A DNA stretch of 64,000 nucleotides from Nitrospinaceae bacterium (GTDB lineage: Bacteria; Nitrospinota; Nitrospinia; Nitrospinales; JACRGP01): the NCBI GenBank assembly GCA_029261555.1, contig JAJDBB010000031.1, positions 1-64,000 on the forward strand, written 5' to 3'. The position numbers and the translations under genes are program-made. Below, piece by piece: positions 44,415-57,076 of the stretch (the stretch's first letter is position 1; every line of letters starts with the position of its first letter). Below the pieces are notes generated by a model, which saw nothing but the letters and a program-made list of their open reading frames with translations, made no database searches and was not told the DNA's origin.

Positions 44415-45164
44415 ATGCTGGAACTTCTAATTATCGCCTATATCCTGCTTGTTTTCATCTTCCCTATTCCCATGCTATCGGTCACTCTGGGCTTGGGAAC
44501 CGCCTGGCTTTTGTACCGTAAAGCTCAACGCCTGAGCGCGCAACCCAGAGAAGGAAAAAAGGTTTTGGTATTGGCGACCGTCTCCCGCGCGGCCAATCTA
44601 GTCCTTGGTTTTTTTTTAAGTTTGAGCATTGCCGCGCTGGTCCATCTGGCGATATTTTCCTTCCGGTATTTGTTGATCTTTAATTTCATTTTTTGCCTGT
44701 TCATCTCCGCCCGCTGGTTCGACTTTACCCACGCCATTTTCCGCCATTACGTTTATAAACTCCGCCCCGAACTCCGTAACGATTCCACTCCCGATCATAA
44801 ACCTTCCCATTTTGTGGTATTCCAAGGATTGAAAAAAAACGCCGGTTCCAGTCCAGAGTCGCTGTATACGGACGCCGGGCTTTTAAACATAAACAGTCAG
44901 GCCCTCGTTCTGGAAGGCTCCTTTTTGAATCAATCTTTGCAATGGAATCAGGTTTCCCGCGTTGAAAAAATCAGTTCGGAGAAGATTAAAATCTGGATTC
45001 GAGGCGGCCTTCCGCCCTTTTATCCGGAAGCCATAATTATCGTGCTCAAGGAACAGTTTTATCCTTTCAAAAGCCGCCATACCCGCGACCAGATTGCCGT
45101 CCAAATTCTGGAAACGGCAAACGCCGGGAAACGGCGCCCGATTTCCGCAAAAGAGACGGCTTGA
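44415..45164 (+). CDS. Membrane protein of unknown function
   Basis: A 249-residue protein with two N-terminal hydrophobic segments (about 2-37) and another pair (62-100: LVLGFFLSLSIAALVHLAIFSFRYLLIFNFIFCLFISA), then a soluble region (about 115-240) with a beta-rich look (LEGSFLNQSLQWNQVSRVEKISSEKIKIWI), resembling bacterial PH-like folds. I do not recognise the family. It is divergent from the J-domain gene and 64 nt ahead of a DnaJ-like gene. Confidence 0.6.
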   Translation: MLELLIIAYILLVFIFPIPMLSVTLGLGTAWLLYRKAQRLSAQPREGKKVLVLATVSRAANLVLGFFLSLSIAALVHLAIFSFRYLLIFNFIFCLFISARWFDFTHAIFRHYVYKLRPELRNDSTPDHKPSHFVVFQGLKKNAGSSPESLYTDAGLLNINSQALVLEGSFLNQSLQWNQVSRVEKISSEKIKIWIRGGLPPFYPEAIIIVLKEQFYPFKSRHTRDQIAVQILETANAGKRRPISAKETA

Positions 45165-45228
45165 TTCCCCCCGTCCCTAAAGGATAAAATAGATTCCATA
45201 AACTCTCCGGCAAGGAAATCCAGGAACA

Positions 45229-46167
45229 ATGGCGGTAAAAGATTATTACAAGGTTTTGGGAGCGGCGCTGAAAGACGCGGCGGGCGCGATCAAAAAAAAA
45301 TACCGCGCTCTGGCCAAGGAGCACCATCCTGACGCAAACAACGGCGATAAAAAGTCGGAAGAACTTTTTAAAAAAATCACCGAAGCTTACGAAGTCCTCT
45401 CCGACGATAAAAAACGCAAAGCTTACGACCGCGAACGCGTCGCCGCCAAATCGCGGCAAAGTTATAGCGGAGGAGGGTCCGCCGGTAACAGCTCCGGCGC
45501 CGAAGGCAAATACGGTCCTTACGATCACTCCAGAAGCGGTCCGCGCCAGGATTGGCGGCAACAACAAGACCCCTTTTCCCAATCCAATTTCACCGAGGAC
45601 GAACCGCCCGATCCCAACATGCCGATGCAGGGATTTGATCTGCAGTTCATGGCGGAACTTCCTCTGGTCACCGTGGCGCTCGGCGGTAAAATTGACTACG
45701 CGTATGAAAAATTCGTGCAATGCCCGGAGTGCGAAGGGATGGGAACCGACGACGAGGGCGATTGCCCCGAATGCAAGGGCAAGCGGCAGGTGGTCAAACA
45801 GATCGTCCTTGAGGTTGATATCCCGCCGGGGCTGGTCGACAATTACACCTACCGGGTAAAAGACCAGGGAGGCGAAGGGCGAAACGGCGGCCCGCCGGGC
45901 GACCTGCTATTGAAAATCACTCCTCAGCCCCACCCCACCATGAAACGAATCAAAAACGATATCTACGCGCAGGTGAACATTTCCCAAAAGCTGGCGGACG
46001 AAGGCGGCTCCTTACAAGTACAAACCCTGGATTCCCTTGAGACCATCGAAGTGGAAGACGGCACGTTGACAGGCGAGGAATATCGCCTCGTGGGCAAAGG
46101 CGGATGTTTCCCCTGGGACAAAAAACGCGGGGACTTCATCGTCAAGTTTTTTATATTAGAGGATTGA
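45229..46167 (+). CDS. DnaJ-like chaperone with half zinc-finger region
   Basis: A 312-residue DnaJ/CbpA-type co-chaperone. J domain at 4-70 with the HPD motif (KEHHPDANNGDKK), a Gly/Ser-rich linker, then only two CxxC motifs (CPECEGMGTDDEGDCPECKGKRQ) instead of the four of DnaJ, enough for one zinc site. The C-terminal substrate-binding domains follow (DIPPGLVDNYTYRVKDQGGEG ... FPWDKKRGDFIVKFFI). AGGA precedes the ATG. The ACT-domain gene follows 2 nt later. Confidence 0.87.
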   Translation: MAVKDYYKVLGAALKDAAGAIKKKYRALAKEHHPDANNGDKKSEELFKKITEAYEVLSDDKKRKAYDRERVAAKSRQSYSGGGSAGNSSGAEGKYGPYDHSRSGPRQDWRQQQDPFSQSNFTEDEPPDPNMPMQGFDLQFMAELPLVTVALGGKIDYAYEKFVQCPECEGMGTDDEGDCPECKGKRQVVKQIVLEVDIPPGLVDNYTYRVKDQGGEGRNGGPPGDLLLKITPQPHPTMKRIKNDIYAQVNISQKLADEGGSLQVQTLDSLETIEVEDGTLTGEEYRLVGKGGCFPWDKKRGDFIVKFFILED

Positions 46168-46169
46168 TT

Positions 46170-46694
46170 ATGACTCAATGGTACATGCTCACCTTCGTGG
46201 GTAAAGATCGTGCGGGGATTGTCGCCAATGTAACTCGCGCTCTATTCGAGGGCGGATGCAATCTTGGCGAGGCCTCCATGGCCCGGCTAGGCGGCAACTT
46301 CACCATCATGCTCATGGTGCAGTCGTCCGGAAGCCTCGAAAAATTGAAAGACATGATGGCGCCCATCGCGGAAAAGCAAGGCCTGCGCCTTCATGTGGAC
46401 GCCATTGAAGGAGAGCTGCATCATCACGAGGAACCCGACGTCCGCATCAGCGTTTACGGCGCAGACCGGGTCGGCGTCGTCGCCGACGTTACCGGAGCGC
46501 TGGCCGAGGCGGGACTGAATATTCTCAACCTCGAAACGGACGTTGGAGGAACCTCCGCCGCTCCAATTTACATTGTTTACCTGGATGGAATAGCCGGCAA
46601 GGGCGTCGAAAAGCTGGAACAGGCTTTGGAAACGCTTCGCAAAGAAAAAAAGCTGGACGCCAATCTGACCCCCATCGACCCCCTGACCGCGTGA
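46170..46694 (+). CDS. Two-ACT-domain protein (GcvR-like)
   Basis: The track ORF begins upstream inside the DnaJ-like gene; the ATG at 46170, 2 nt after that gene's stop, gives MTQWYMLTFVGKDRAGIVANVTRALFEGG, a typical ACT start, and 174 residues. Two ACT domains lie at about 3-80 and 90-165 (VRISVYGADRVGVVADVTGALAEAG). It resembles GcvR, a glycine-cleavage regulator that senses amino acids, but has no DNA-binding domain. The ligand is unknown. def follows at once. Confidence 0.82.
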   Translation: MTQWYMLTFVGKDRAGIVANVTRALFEGGCNLGEASMARLGGNFTIMLMVQSSGSLEKLKDMMAPIAEKQGLRLHVDAIEGELHHHEEPDVRISVYGADRVGVVADVTGALAEAGLNILNLETDVGGTSAAPIYIVYLDGIAGKGVEKLEQALETLRKEKKLDANLTPIDPLTA

Positions 46695-46695
46695 C

Positions 46696-47220
46696 ATGGC
46701 CGTTCTCGAAGTTCTCGTTTACCCAAACCCTGGATTAAAACAAGTCTCAAAGGCCGTCGAAACTTTCGACGCCGCCCTGCGCGATTTTATCGCCGACTTG
46801 AAGGAAACCATGTTGACCGGTCCTCCCAGCGTAGGAATCGCGGCGCCACAGACCGGGCGCCTGGAGCGCATCGTTCTGGTGGACGTCTCCGGCAAACCCA
46901 AAACGCCCAATCATGGTTTCATGATCCTTATCAACCCGAATATCACCGGTAGCGAGGGATCCGTTATTGGCCGCGAAGGATGCCTTTCGGTTCCCGATTA
47001 CACTGGCAACGTCTACCGCGCCGAGAGGATTGCGTTGACCGCTCAGAACGAGTTTGGCCGCACCCACCACTTTAATTTTAGCGGATTCGAAGCCCGGGCG
47101 GTCCAGCACGAAATGGACCATTTGGATGGATTACTTTTTCTCGACCGGCTGGTCAGCCGAAGGGATCGGTTCCGAAGAAAGGTATATAAAGCGCCTGCCT
47201 CGCAGACGCAGAACTCTTAA
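46696..47220 (+). CDS. def: Peptide deformylase
   Basis: Removes the N-formyl group from new proteins using a metal. All three motifs are present: VGIAAPQTG (GxGLAAPQ), EGCLSVP with the metal-binding Cys, and QHEMDHLDG (HExxH) near the C-terminus. The length of 174 residues is normal. The ATG is 1 nt after the ACT gene stop. It is convergent with the DUF1566 gene. Confidence 0.95.
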   Translation: MAVLEVLVYPNPGLKQVSKAVETFDAALRDFIADLKETMLTGPPSVGIAAPQTGRLERIVLVDVSGKPKTPNHGFMILINPNITGSEGSVIGREGCLSVPDYTGNVYRAERIALTAQNEFGRTHHFNFSGFEARAVQHEMDHLDGLLFLDRLVSRRDRFRRKVYKAPASQTQNS

Positions 47221-47232
47221 GGTAGGACGGGT

Positions 47233-47859
47233 TTATTCCGGAGTAGCCGCTTTTTCGGGTTCTGCTTTTTCCACCGACTCTTCTTTCTTTGGAGCGGCAG
47301 GAGCGACGGAGCGGCACAGCCAGATCGAAGACCAGACGTCCGAGGGAGGATAAGCCGTATCCACCCCATTTTTCAAATCGAACCGCCGAATTTCCGTGTC
47401 GGAACAGTCGCTAGTCCAGGTCGAGGCAAAACAACCTTCGGAAAAGGTTGGATCAACGGGAATGGTCGTACCGTTTTTGTCGATCAGGCTTTTGGTTTTA
47501 TCGACCAGGGTTCCCGCTTCTTTGGAGTCGGGCAACCGCCAATCGTCGTAACCGGCAAATTTGGCTGAATTGATTTCGTCAATGTATTCCTTATTATCTT
47601 TCCACAGGAAGAATCTCTTTTTGTCCAACCAGGCGTCGCTTTGCTTCCACATCAGGTTGGCATTGGGATCGGTGACCGTCCCGTCCCCGTTGTCAACCAG
47701 GGGATCCTTGGGTTTCGCCGCGGGCTTTTTAGGCGCAGGCTTTTTGGCCGCAGGAGCGGGCGCGGGTTTGGCCTTCGCCTCTCCCTCCGCAGGTTTTGCG
47801 ACGGGCGCGGGCTTGACCGGCTCTTTCTTTTCTTCGCTCGGCGTTTCCTTATCGCTCAT
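47233..47859 (-). CDS. DUF1566-domain protein with Ala/Pro/Lys-rich N-terminus
   Basis: The track start at 47919 adds 20 residues; the ATG at 47859 follows AGGGA with a 7-nt spacer and yields MSDKETPSEEKKEPVKPAP, 208 residues. An Ala/Pro/Lys-rich disordered region (about 10-55) precedes the DUF1566 (Lcl C-terminal) domain: VDNGDGTVTDPNANLMWKQ, YDDWRLPDSKEAGTLVD, FASTWTSD, and SSIWLCRSVA. Such domains are found in surface or sugar-binding contexts. No signal peptide is visible. A 100-residue gene lies 31 nt upstream and probably shares the transcript. Confidence 0.72.
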   Translation of the reverse strand: MSDKETPSEEKKEPVKPAPVAKPAEGEAKAKPAPAPAAKKPAPKKPAAKPKDPLVDNGDGTVTDPNANLMWKQSDAWLDKKRFFLWKDNKEYIDEINSAKFAGYDDWRLPDSKEAGTLVDKTKSLIDKNGTTIPVDPTFSEGCFASTWTSDCSDTEIRRFDLKNGVDTAYPPSDVWSSIWLCRSVAPAAPKKEESVEKAEPEKAATPE

Positions 47860-47890
47860 AATAAATCCCTGATCCAAAATCCCTTGCCGA

Positions 47891-48193
47891 TTAAATCTTC
47901 TGGTCGTTTTCCTGTTCAAAATGAACCGGACAGTTTTCTAAAATCCGGCTCAACTCGCTTTGCGGGTTGTCCTTCAACTTTCTCAACAAAGAACCCAACT
48001 CAGTGGGGGAAAGCTCTTCCAAACGATCGCCAAAAAAACTCCGGTATTCCGCCGCATGCTGTTGGATCCATGCCAGAATCCCAGCGTCGTCCTCCTCGCA
48101 GTCGCTATCGCTTTCGGTTCTCTTTTTTTCTAAAAGATTGGTTTGCGAAGTCCTGATGATTTCACAAATCAAATCCTTTTTTAAAGGACTCAT
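47891..48193 (-). CDS. Small acidic protein of unknown function
   Basis: A 100-residue protein (MSPLKKDLICEIIRTSQ ... FEQENDQKI), predicted helical, with an acidic segment SDSDCEEDD near the middle. There is no signal peptide or recognisable family. It precedes the DUF1566 gene by 31 nt on the same strand and has a possible promoter just upstream (48238-48266). Confidence 0.55.
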   Translation of the reverse strand: MSPLKKDLICEIIRTSQTNLLEKKRTESDSDCEEDDAGILAWIQQHAAEYRSFFGDRLEELSPTELGSLLRKLKDNPQSELSRILENCPVHFEQENDQKI

Positions 48194-48237
48194 AAGAAAA
48201 AATTCCCAAACTCACGAAACCCAAAAATAAAGCGGAT

Positions 48238-48266
48238 ACTTTATAATCACTTCTTTGACTTGTCAA
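48238..48266 (-). promoter_or_regulatory. Sigma70-type promoter for the 48193 gene
   Basis: On the minus strand TTGACA (48266 to 48261) is followed after 17 nt by TAAAGT, or after 15 nt by TATAAA (48245 to 48240). The start of transcription would be about 40 nt before the ATG at 48193. The remaining spacer up to 48411 shows nothing. Confidence 0.5.
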
Positions 48267-48411
48267 CCCGTTAACGCTTGTCCCTGCAGCGTCCAAAATA
48301 AAATAAACCGGACCCGCCTTAACCGCCAGCATCAATGGGTTTACATAAGAATATTTTATTACATTTTCGCAACGGATAAAACCCTATAAAGATTTGATTT
48401 TTAAACCTCCA

Positions 48412-49236
48412 CTAAACTCTAGTGGCTCCTTTGGGATCCCATCGGTCCCGCAAACCCTCGCCCAGGAAATTAAAAGACAAAATCGTCAGAAAAATGGCCA
48501 GCGAAGGAAACAAGATCAGGTGAGGATAAAATTTAATCGCCGTCCACCCGTCGTTGGCCAAAGTTCCCCAACTGCTCAACGGAGGGCTGACGCCAAGGCC
48601 GATAAAACCCAGGGTCGACTCCGCGAGAATGGCCAGGGGGATGCGGAAGCTCAGCGTCACAACGAGGATACCAATGATGTTGGGAAGAATGTCCTGCGTC
48701 ATGATCCGGATATGCCCCGCCCCCAACGCCCGCGACGCCTCCACAAAAGGAAATTCCTTGAGCCGCAACACTTCGCCTCGGACCAGCCGCGCCACCGTCA
48801 CCCAACTCACCAGGGTCAGCGCCAAAAAAATGCCCGCCATTCCCCGACCCATGATCACCGTCAGAAGAATGATTAACAACAAATCCGGAAGCGAAAAAAC
48901 GACGTCCACAATCCGCATCATGTATTGATCGGTCTTTCCTCCCACATAACCGGAAACCGCTCCGTAAATCGTACCGATAATGATCGCCACAAAAGTGGTC
49001 GCAAACCCAATGAACAGGGAAATTCTGGCTCCGTAAACGACGCGTGAAAATAAATCCCGACCCAAACGGTCCGTCCCCATCCAATGGTCCACAGTGGGAG
49101 CGGAAAGAATGTTCATGGAATCTTGCGCGTCGTAAGCGTAGGGTGCCGTCCATGGCGCGAAACAGGCCGCCACTAAAACGATCAATAAAAATCCTCCGCT
49201 CAAACGCGCCGGCCAGGGAAAACGCATTGCAGTCAA
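48412..49236 (-). CDS. Peptide/nickel-type ABC transporter permease (DppC/OppC-like)
   Basis: Inner-membrane permease, 274 residues, with about 6 helices. The N-terminal extracytoplasmic loop carries APTVDHWMGTDRLGRDLFSRVVYGARISL, diagnostic of the OppC/DppC group. The EAA-like loop is EASRALGAGHIRIMTQDILPN. Its start overlaps the upstream permease by 4 nt. The ATPase and binding-protein genes are not in the window. The substrate (oligopeptide, dipeptide or nickel) is not decided by the sequence. Confidence 0.88.
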   Translation of the reverse strand: MTAMRFPWPARLSGGFLLIVLVAACFAPWTAPYAYDAQDSMNILSAPTVDHWMGTDRLGRDLFSRVVYGARISLFIGFATTFVAIIIGTIYGAVSGYVGGKTDQYMMRIVDVVFSLPDLLLIILLTVIMGRGMAGIFLALTLVSWVTVARLVRGEVLRLKEFPFVEASRALGAGHIRIMTQDILPNIIGILVVTLSFRIPLAILAESTLGFIGLGVSPPLSSWGTLANDGWTAIKFYPHLILFPSLAIFLTILSFNFLGEGLRDRWDPKGATRV

Positions 49237-50147
49237 GCCCTCACTCTCGGATCGAGTTTCATATAAATCAAGTCCACCATAATATTCGCTAGGACGATCA
49301 ACACCGCATAAACCAGCGTCACCCCCATGATCAGCGGATAATCCCGGTTCGACACGGCAGTGATGAAAAAATTCCCCATCCCCGGAACAGAAAAAATAAA
49401 CTCGATCACAAACGAACCGGTGACCAACCCCGCCGCCAGGGGACCCAGAACGGACACGACCGGGGAAATGGAGTTTTTCAACGCGTGTTTCAGCAGGACG
49501 GCGCCCTCTCCCAGGCCCTTGGCCCGCGCGGTGCGAATGTAATCGGCGGATAAAACTTCCAGCAACGAGTTACGCGTCAGGCGAGCCACATAGCCCGCAA
49601 ACCCCGCGCCCAGCGCGAAAGCCGGCATCACCACGTGACGCGGTCCCTCCCACAACGCCGGCGGCAACAAATGCAGATAGTGCGACAGGACGAGGACCAG
49701 CACAGACCCCAGCACAAAGTTGGGAAGCGAAATCCCCAGCGTCGCTAAAAAAATAACGCCCCGGTCCCACCCGCTGTTGTATTTCCAGGCGGAAAAAATC
49801 CCTGCCGGAATCCCAATCCCCAGGCTCACCGCCAAAGCGCATAAGCCCAAAACGGCGGACACGGGAAACGTGTCGGCGATAATGTCCGCGACGTCCCGCC
49901 CGACATATTTATACGACGGCCCAAGATCGCCTCGCGCAACTTGTCCGACATACAAAATAAACTGCCGCCACACCGGCTGGTCCAGATGATATTTGGCCTC
50001 GATATTGGCGATGATTTCCGGAGGTAGTTTTTTATCGCGGTCGAACGGTCCGCCGGGCACGCTGTGCATGATAAAAAACGTGAGCGCGATCACCACGAAC
50101 AATACCGGGATCCCCTGTAACAGGCGCTTGATCGTAAAAATCCACAT
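49233..50147 (-). CDS. Peptide/nickel-type ABC transporter permease (DppB/OppB-like)
   Basis: Inner-membrane permease, 304 residues, with 6 helices and the OppB-type features: an N-terminal helix followed by HSVPGGPFDRDKKLPPEIIANIEAKYHLDQPVWRQFILYVGQVARGDLGPSY, and the conserved loop YIRTARAKGLGEGAVLLKHALKN. It is the first gene of the pair and overlaps the DppC-like gene by 4 nt (ATGA). Confidence 0.9.
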   Translation of the reverse strand: MWIFTIKRLLQGIPVLFVVIALTFFIMHSVPGGPFDRDKKLPPEIIANIEAKYHLDQPVWRQFILYVGQVARGDLGPSYKYVGRDVADIIADTFPVSAVLGLCALAVSLGIGIPAGIFSAWKYNSGWDRGVIFLATLGISLPNFVLGSVLVLVLSHYLHLLPPALWEGPRHVVMPAFALGAGFAGYVARLTRNSLLEVLSADYIRTARAKGLGEGAVLLKHALKNSISPVVSVLGPLAAGLVTGSFVIEFIFSVPGMGNFFITAVSNRDYPLIMGVTLVYAVLIVLANIMVDLIYMKLDPRVRA

Positions 50148-50290
50148 GGTCGGATTTTATCACAGTATGCCCAAGCTCCGTCCAGCGCGGCGGCTTACAA
50201 GATTTTTACCGAACACCGGCGGGCTGGTATATAATGACCGTTTGTCCAGTTTCGGGTTGAAGCCCGGCGCCTATAAAAAAAATAATCATA

Positions 50291-50414
50291 GCCGTGAGCG
50301 GCTCTTATGCCGGGCAAGCGCCCGGTGGCAATATTGATTTGCAAACCTAACGTCGCTTTAGCGCTCACCGTATGAGCAACTCCTACTGGGTCCAGCGGCA
50401 CGCTGGCCAGCGAG
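50291..50414. repeat. Third locus of the dispersed palindromic repeat
   Basis: Lies in the 305-nt space between the permease and UbiD genes. It contains GCCGTGAGCGGC (50291-50302), the hairpin TGCCGGGC..GCCCGGTGGCA (50309-50330), a GATTTGCAAACC segment like GAGATGCAAACC at 10480, and CCAGCGGCACGCTGG (50392-50406), one base different from the palindrome at 10630 and 41446. A TATAAT (50230-50235) before it could be a -10 box for ubiD but lacks a good -35. Confidence 0.75.
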
Positions 50415-50452
50415 TTGCTGAGAACTAAAATATCCAATTAATAAAGATCCCC

Positions 50453-52273
50453 GTGAAATACTATTCCCTGCGCGAGTTCATAGAACGGTTAGAGTTTGAA
50501 AACGAGTTAGTCCGCATCGCGGAACCGGTCTCGCCCGTTCTGGAGATTGCGGAGATCGCCGACCGTGTATCCAAACAACCCGGCGGCGGCAAGGCCCTGC
50601 TGTTTGAAAACGTCGAAGGCTCCGACATGCCCGTCCTCATCAATGCCTTTGGCAGTCATAAACGCATAAACGCCGCGTTGGGCGTTCACGATATCGAAGA
50701 AATCCCCAAAGAGATAGAACGCTTTATCAAACTGTCCCCGCCGCAATCCTTGTTCGATAAAGTCAAATTACTCCCCATGTTGCTGGAAGCGAGCGCGTTT
50801 CCCCCAAAATTGATCGGGGCAAACAAAGCGCCCTGCCAGGAGATCGTTCATCTTGGCGACGACGTCGATTTGAGCCGCATTCCCATCCTGCAATGCTGGC
50901 CGAACGACGCCGGACGCTTCATCACCTTCCCAATGGTGATCAATCGCGATTACGAGCGCCGGGTCCGCAACGTCGGCCTCTACCGAATGCAAGTGTTCGA
51001 CGACAAAACCACCGCCATGCACTGGCATATTCACAAGGACGGCGCGCATTTTTTTCACGAGTACCGGCGCCAGAATAAAATCATGGAAGTGGCCGTCGCC
51101 ATCGGCGGCGATCCCGCGGCATGCTACTCGGCTTCCGCTCCCCTACCCTACGGGATCGACGAATTTCTGCTCGCGGGATTCATCCGCAAGGCTCCCGTCG
51201 AATTGGTCAAATGTAAAACCGTGGAGTTGGAAGTTCCGGCCAGCGCTGAAATCATTCTTGAAGGTTTCATCGACCCCGCCGAGCTTAGAAAAGAAGGCCC
51301 CTTTGGGGACCACACGGGTTATTACTCCCAGGACGGCGATTATCCGGTCCTGCATTTAACCGCGATCACGCATCGCAAAGATCCCATCTATCTCACCACC
51401 ATCGTGGGCAAACCGCCACAGGAGGATTTTTATCTCGGCAACGCCACGGAACGAATCTTCATGCCTCTATTAAAAACCCAGGCGCCGGAAATTGTCGACA
51501 TGCATATGCCGGTCGAAGGCGTGTTCCACAATTGCGTGATCGTCTCCATCGACAAACGCTATCCCCTGCAGGCGCGCCGCCTGATGAGCGCCTTTTGGGG
51601 ACTGGGCCAGATGAGTTTCGTCAAAACCATTCTGGTCGTCGACGCCGCAGTCGACGTTAAAAACGTTGAAAGCGTTTTGCGCGTACTGCTGGATACAGTG
51701 GACATGGACCGCGACCTGTTTTTTGCCGACGGCGTTCTCGACGTGCTCAACCACGCTTCAGATAATTTTCTGTACGGATCAAAACTGGGAATCGATGCAA
51801 CGACCAAGATCGAAGGCGAACCCGGCTTTGGCGCGACTATTGAACCGCTGGAAGCGCCTGCCCCGGATATTACCGACTCCGTCGTGAAACAATTTCCTGA
51901 AGTCCGGGCCGCGCGCCTTTTGGAATTGCAGGTCAAGCATCCGGTCCTACTGGTCGCCCGCGAAAAAACCGGCCCCTTTCAAACCGCCGAATTCATCCGG
52001 AAGTTTTTACAACAAGCTGATTCTAACGGCGTCGCCATTGTTATCGTATTTGAAGGACACGTGGACGTCCAAAACTACTCCGAAGCGATGTGGAAATTTT
52101 TCAACAACATCGACCCACGCCGCGATTTTCATTTCCACGACGGGCGATTGGGAATAGACGCTGGGAAAAAGTTTCCCGAAGAAGGTTACAAACAAGAGTG
52201 GCCCGACGAAATTGAAATGTCCGAAGAAATAAAAAACCGCGTCGATAAAAAATGGGGCCGCTTATTCCCATGA
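50453..52273 (+). CDS. UbiD-family (prenylated-FMN) decarboxylase
   Basis: A 606-residue member of the UbiD/MenD-type decarboxylase family that uses prenylated FMN and acts on aromatic or polyene acids, for example in ubiquinone or menaquinone synthesis. Seen: SLREFIERLEFENELVRI, PMVINRDYERRVRNVGLYRMQVFDDKTTAMHWHIHKDG, EGPFGDHTGYYSQDGDYPVLH and FHNCVIVSIDKRYPLQARR. The start is a GTG at 50453 with a weak Shine-Dalgarno. No ubiX flavin prenyltransferase gene is nearby. It begins 29 nt upstream of uvrA and probably shares its transcript. Confidence 0.85.
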   Translation: MKYYSLREFIERLEFENELVRIAEPVSPVLEIAEIADRVSKQPGGGKALLFENVEGSDMPVLINAFGSHKRINAALGVHDIEEIPKEIERFIKLSPPQSLFDKVKLLPMLLEASAFPPKLIGANKAPCQEIVHLGDDVDLSRIPILQCWPNDAGRFITFPMVINRDYERRVRNVGLYRMQVFDDKTTAMHWHIHKDGAHFFHEYRRQNKIMEVAVAIGGDPAACYSASAPLPYGIDEFLLAGFIRKAPVELVKCKTVELEVPASAEIILEGFIDPAELRKEGPFGDHTGYYSQDGDYPVLHLTAITHRKDPIYLTTIVGKPPQEDFYLGNATERIFMPLLKTQAPEIVDMHMPVEGVFHNCVIVSIDKRYPLQARRLMSAFWGLGQMSFVKTILVVDAAVDVKNVESVLRVLLDTVDMDRDLFFADGVLDVLNHASDNFLYGSKLGIDATTKIEGEPGFGATIEPLEAPAPDITDSVVKQFPEVRAARLLELQVKHPVLLVAREKTGPFQTAEFIRKFLQQADSNGVAIVIVFEGHVDVQNYSEAMWKFFNNIDPRRDFHFHDGRLGIDAGKKFPEEGYKQEWPDEIEMSEEIKNRVDKKWGRLFP

Positions 52274-52302
52274 ACCTATCCTTGGAAAAATAATAAACCA
52301 AC

Positions 52303-55134
<2,832 letters not shown>

Positions 55135-55161
55135 TCGGGGAAGCACCGGCAATCCAGAAGC

Positions 55162-55192
55162 GTTGGGTTGCTTCACTTCGTTCGCAATGACG
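55162..55192. repeat. Short dispersed-looking intergenic sequence
   Basis: GTTGGGTTGCTTCACTTCGTTCGCAATGACG between uvrA and atpC contains TTGCTTCACTTCGTTCGCAA, a near palindrome of a kind seen widely as intergenic repeats in bacterial genomes. Only one copy was noticed in this window, and GCCCCCACGGCGAGTGG after it resembles part of the 10.5-kb repeat. Confidence 0.3.
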
Positions 55193-55220
55193 TAATTCCT
55201 GCCCCCACGGCGAGTGGCGG

Positions 55221-55631
55221 TTAATTCTTGGAAGGGGTTTCCAGGCGGGCGATTGCGCGGAACAGTTTCAACTGTGTCGCCTCGAACTCGTCCTCGGAAA
55301 GGTCGGCCTTAGCCAGTTTGGCTTCGGCGTCTGCCTTGGCGGCCTCGGCGCGGGTGCGGTCGATTTCATCCAGAAACTCGGCGGTTTCAGCGAGCACGGT
55401 CACGCGATTATCGGTGACTTCCATGTAGCCGCCGCTCACCACCATTTGCACGACGTCGTCGCCTTTTTCGTAGGACAAGGGTCCGGATCGAAGCGTGGTG
55501 ATCAACGGCGCGTGGTCCGCCAGAACGCCCAAGTCCCCGTCTTCTCCGGGAACGTTGACCTGGTCGACTTCCTCGTTGACCACGTTTTTAGCGGGCGTGA
55601 CTATTGATAGCTGGATTTTATTTTCGGCCAT
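55221..55631 (-). CDS. atpC: ATP synthase F1 subunit epsilon
   Basis: Regulatory and stalk subunit of F1, 136 residues. The N-terminal beta domain shows LSIVTPAKNVVNEEVDQVNVPGEDGDLGVLADHAPLITTL, and the C-terminal part is a helical hairpin. It is the last gene of the operon, 2 nt after atpD. Confidence 0.95.
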   Translation of the reverse strand: MAENKIQLSIVTPAKNVVNEEVDQVNVPGEDGDLGVLADHAPLITTLRSGPLSYEKGDDVVQMVVSGGYMEVTDNRVTVLAETAEFLDEIDRTRAEAAKADAEAKLAKADLSEDEFEATQLKLFRAIARLETPSKN

Positions 55632-55633
55632 GA

Positions 55634-57076
<1,443 letters not shown>

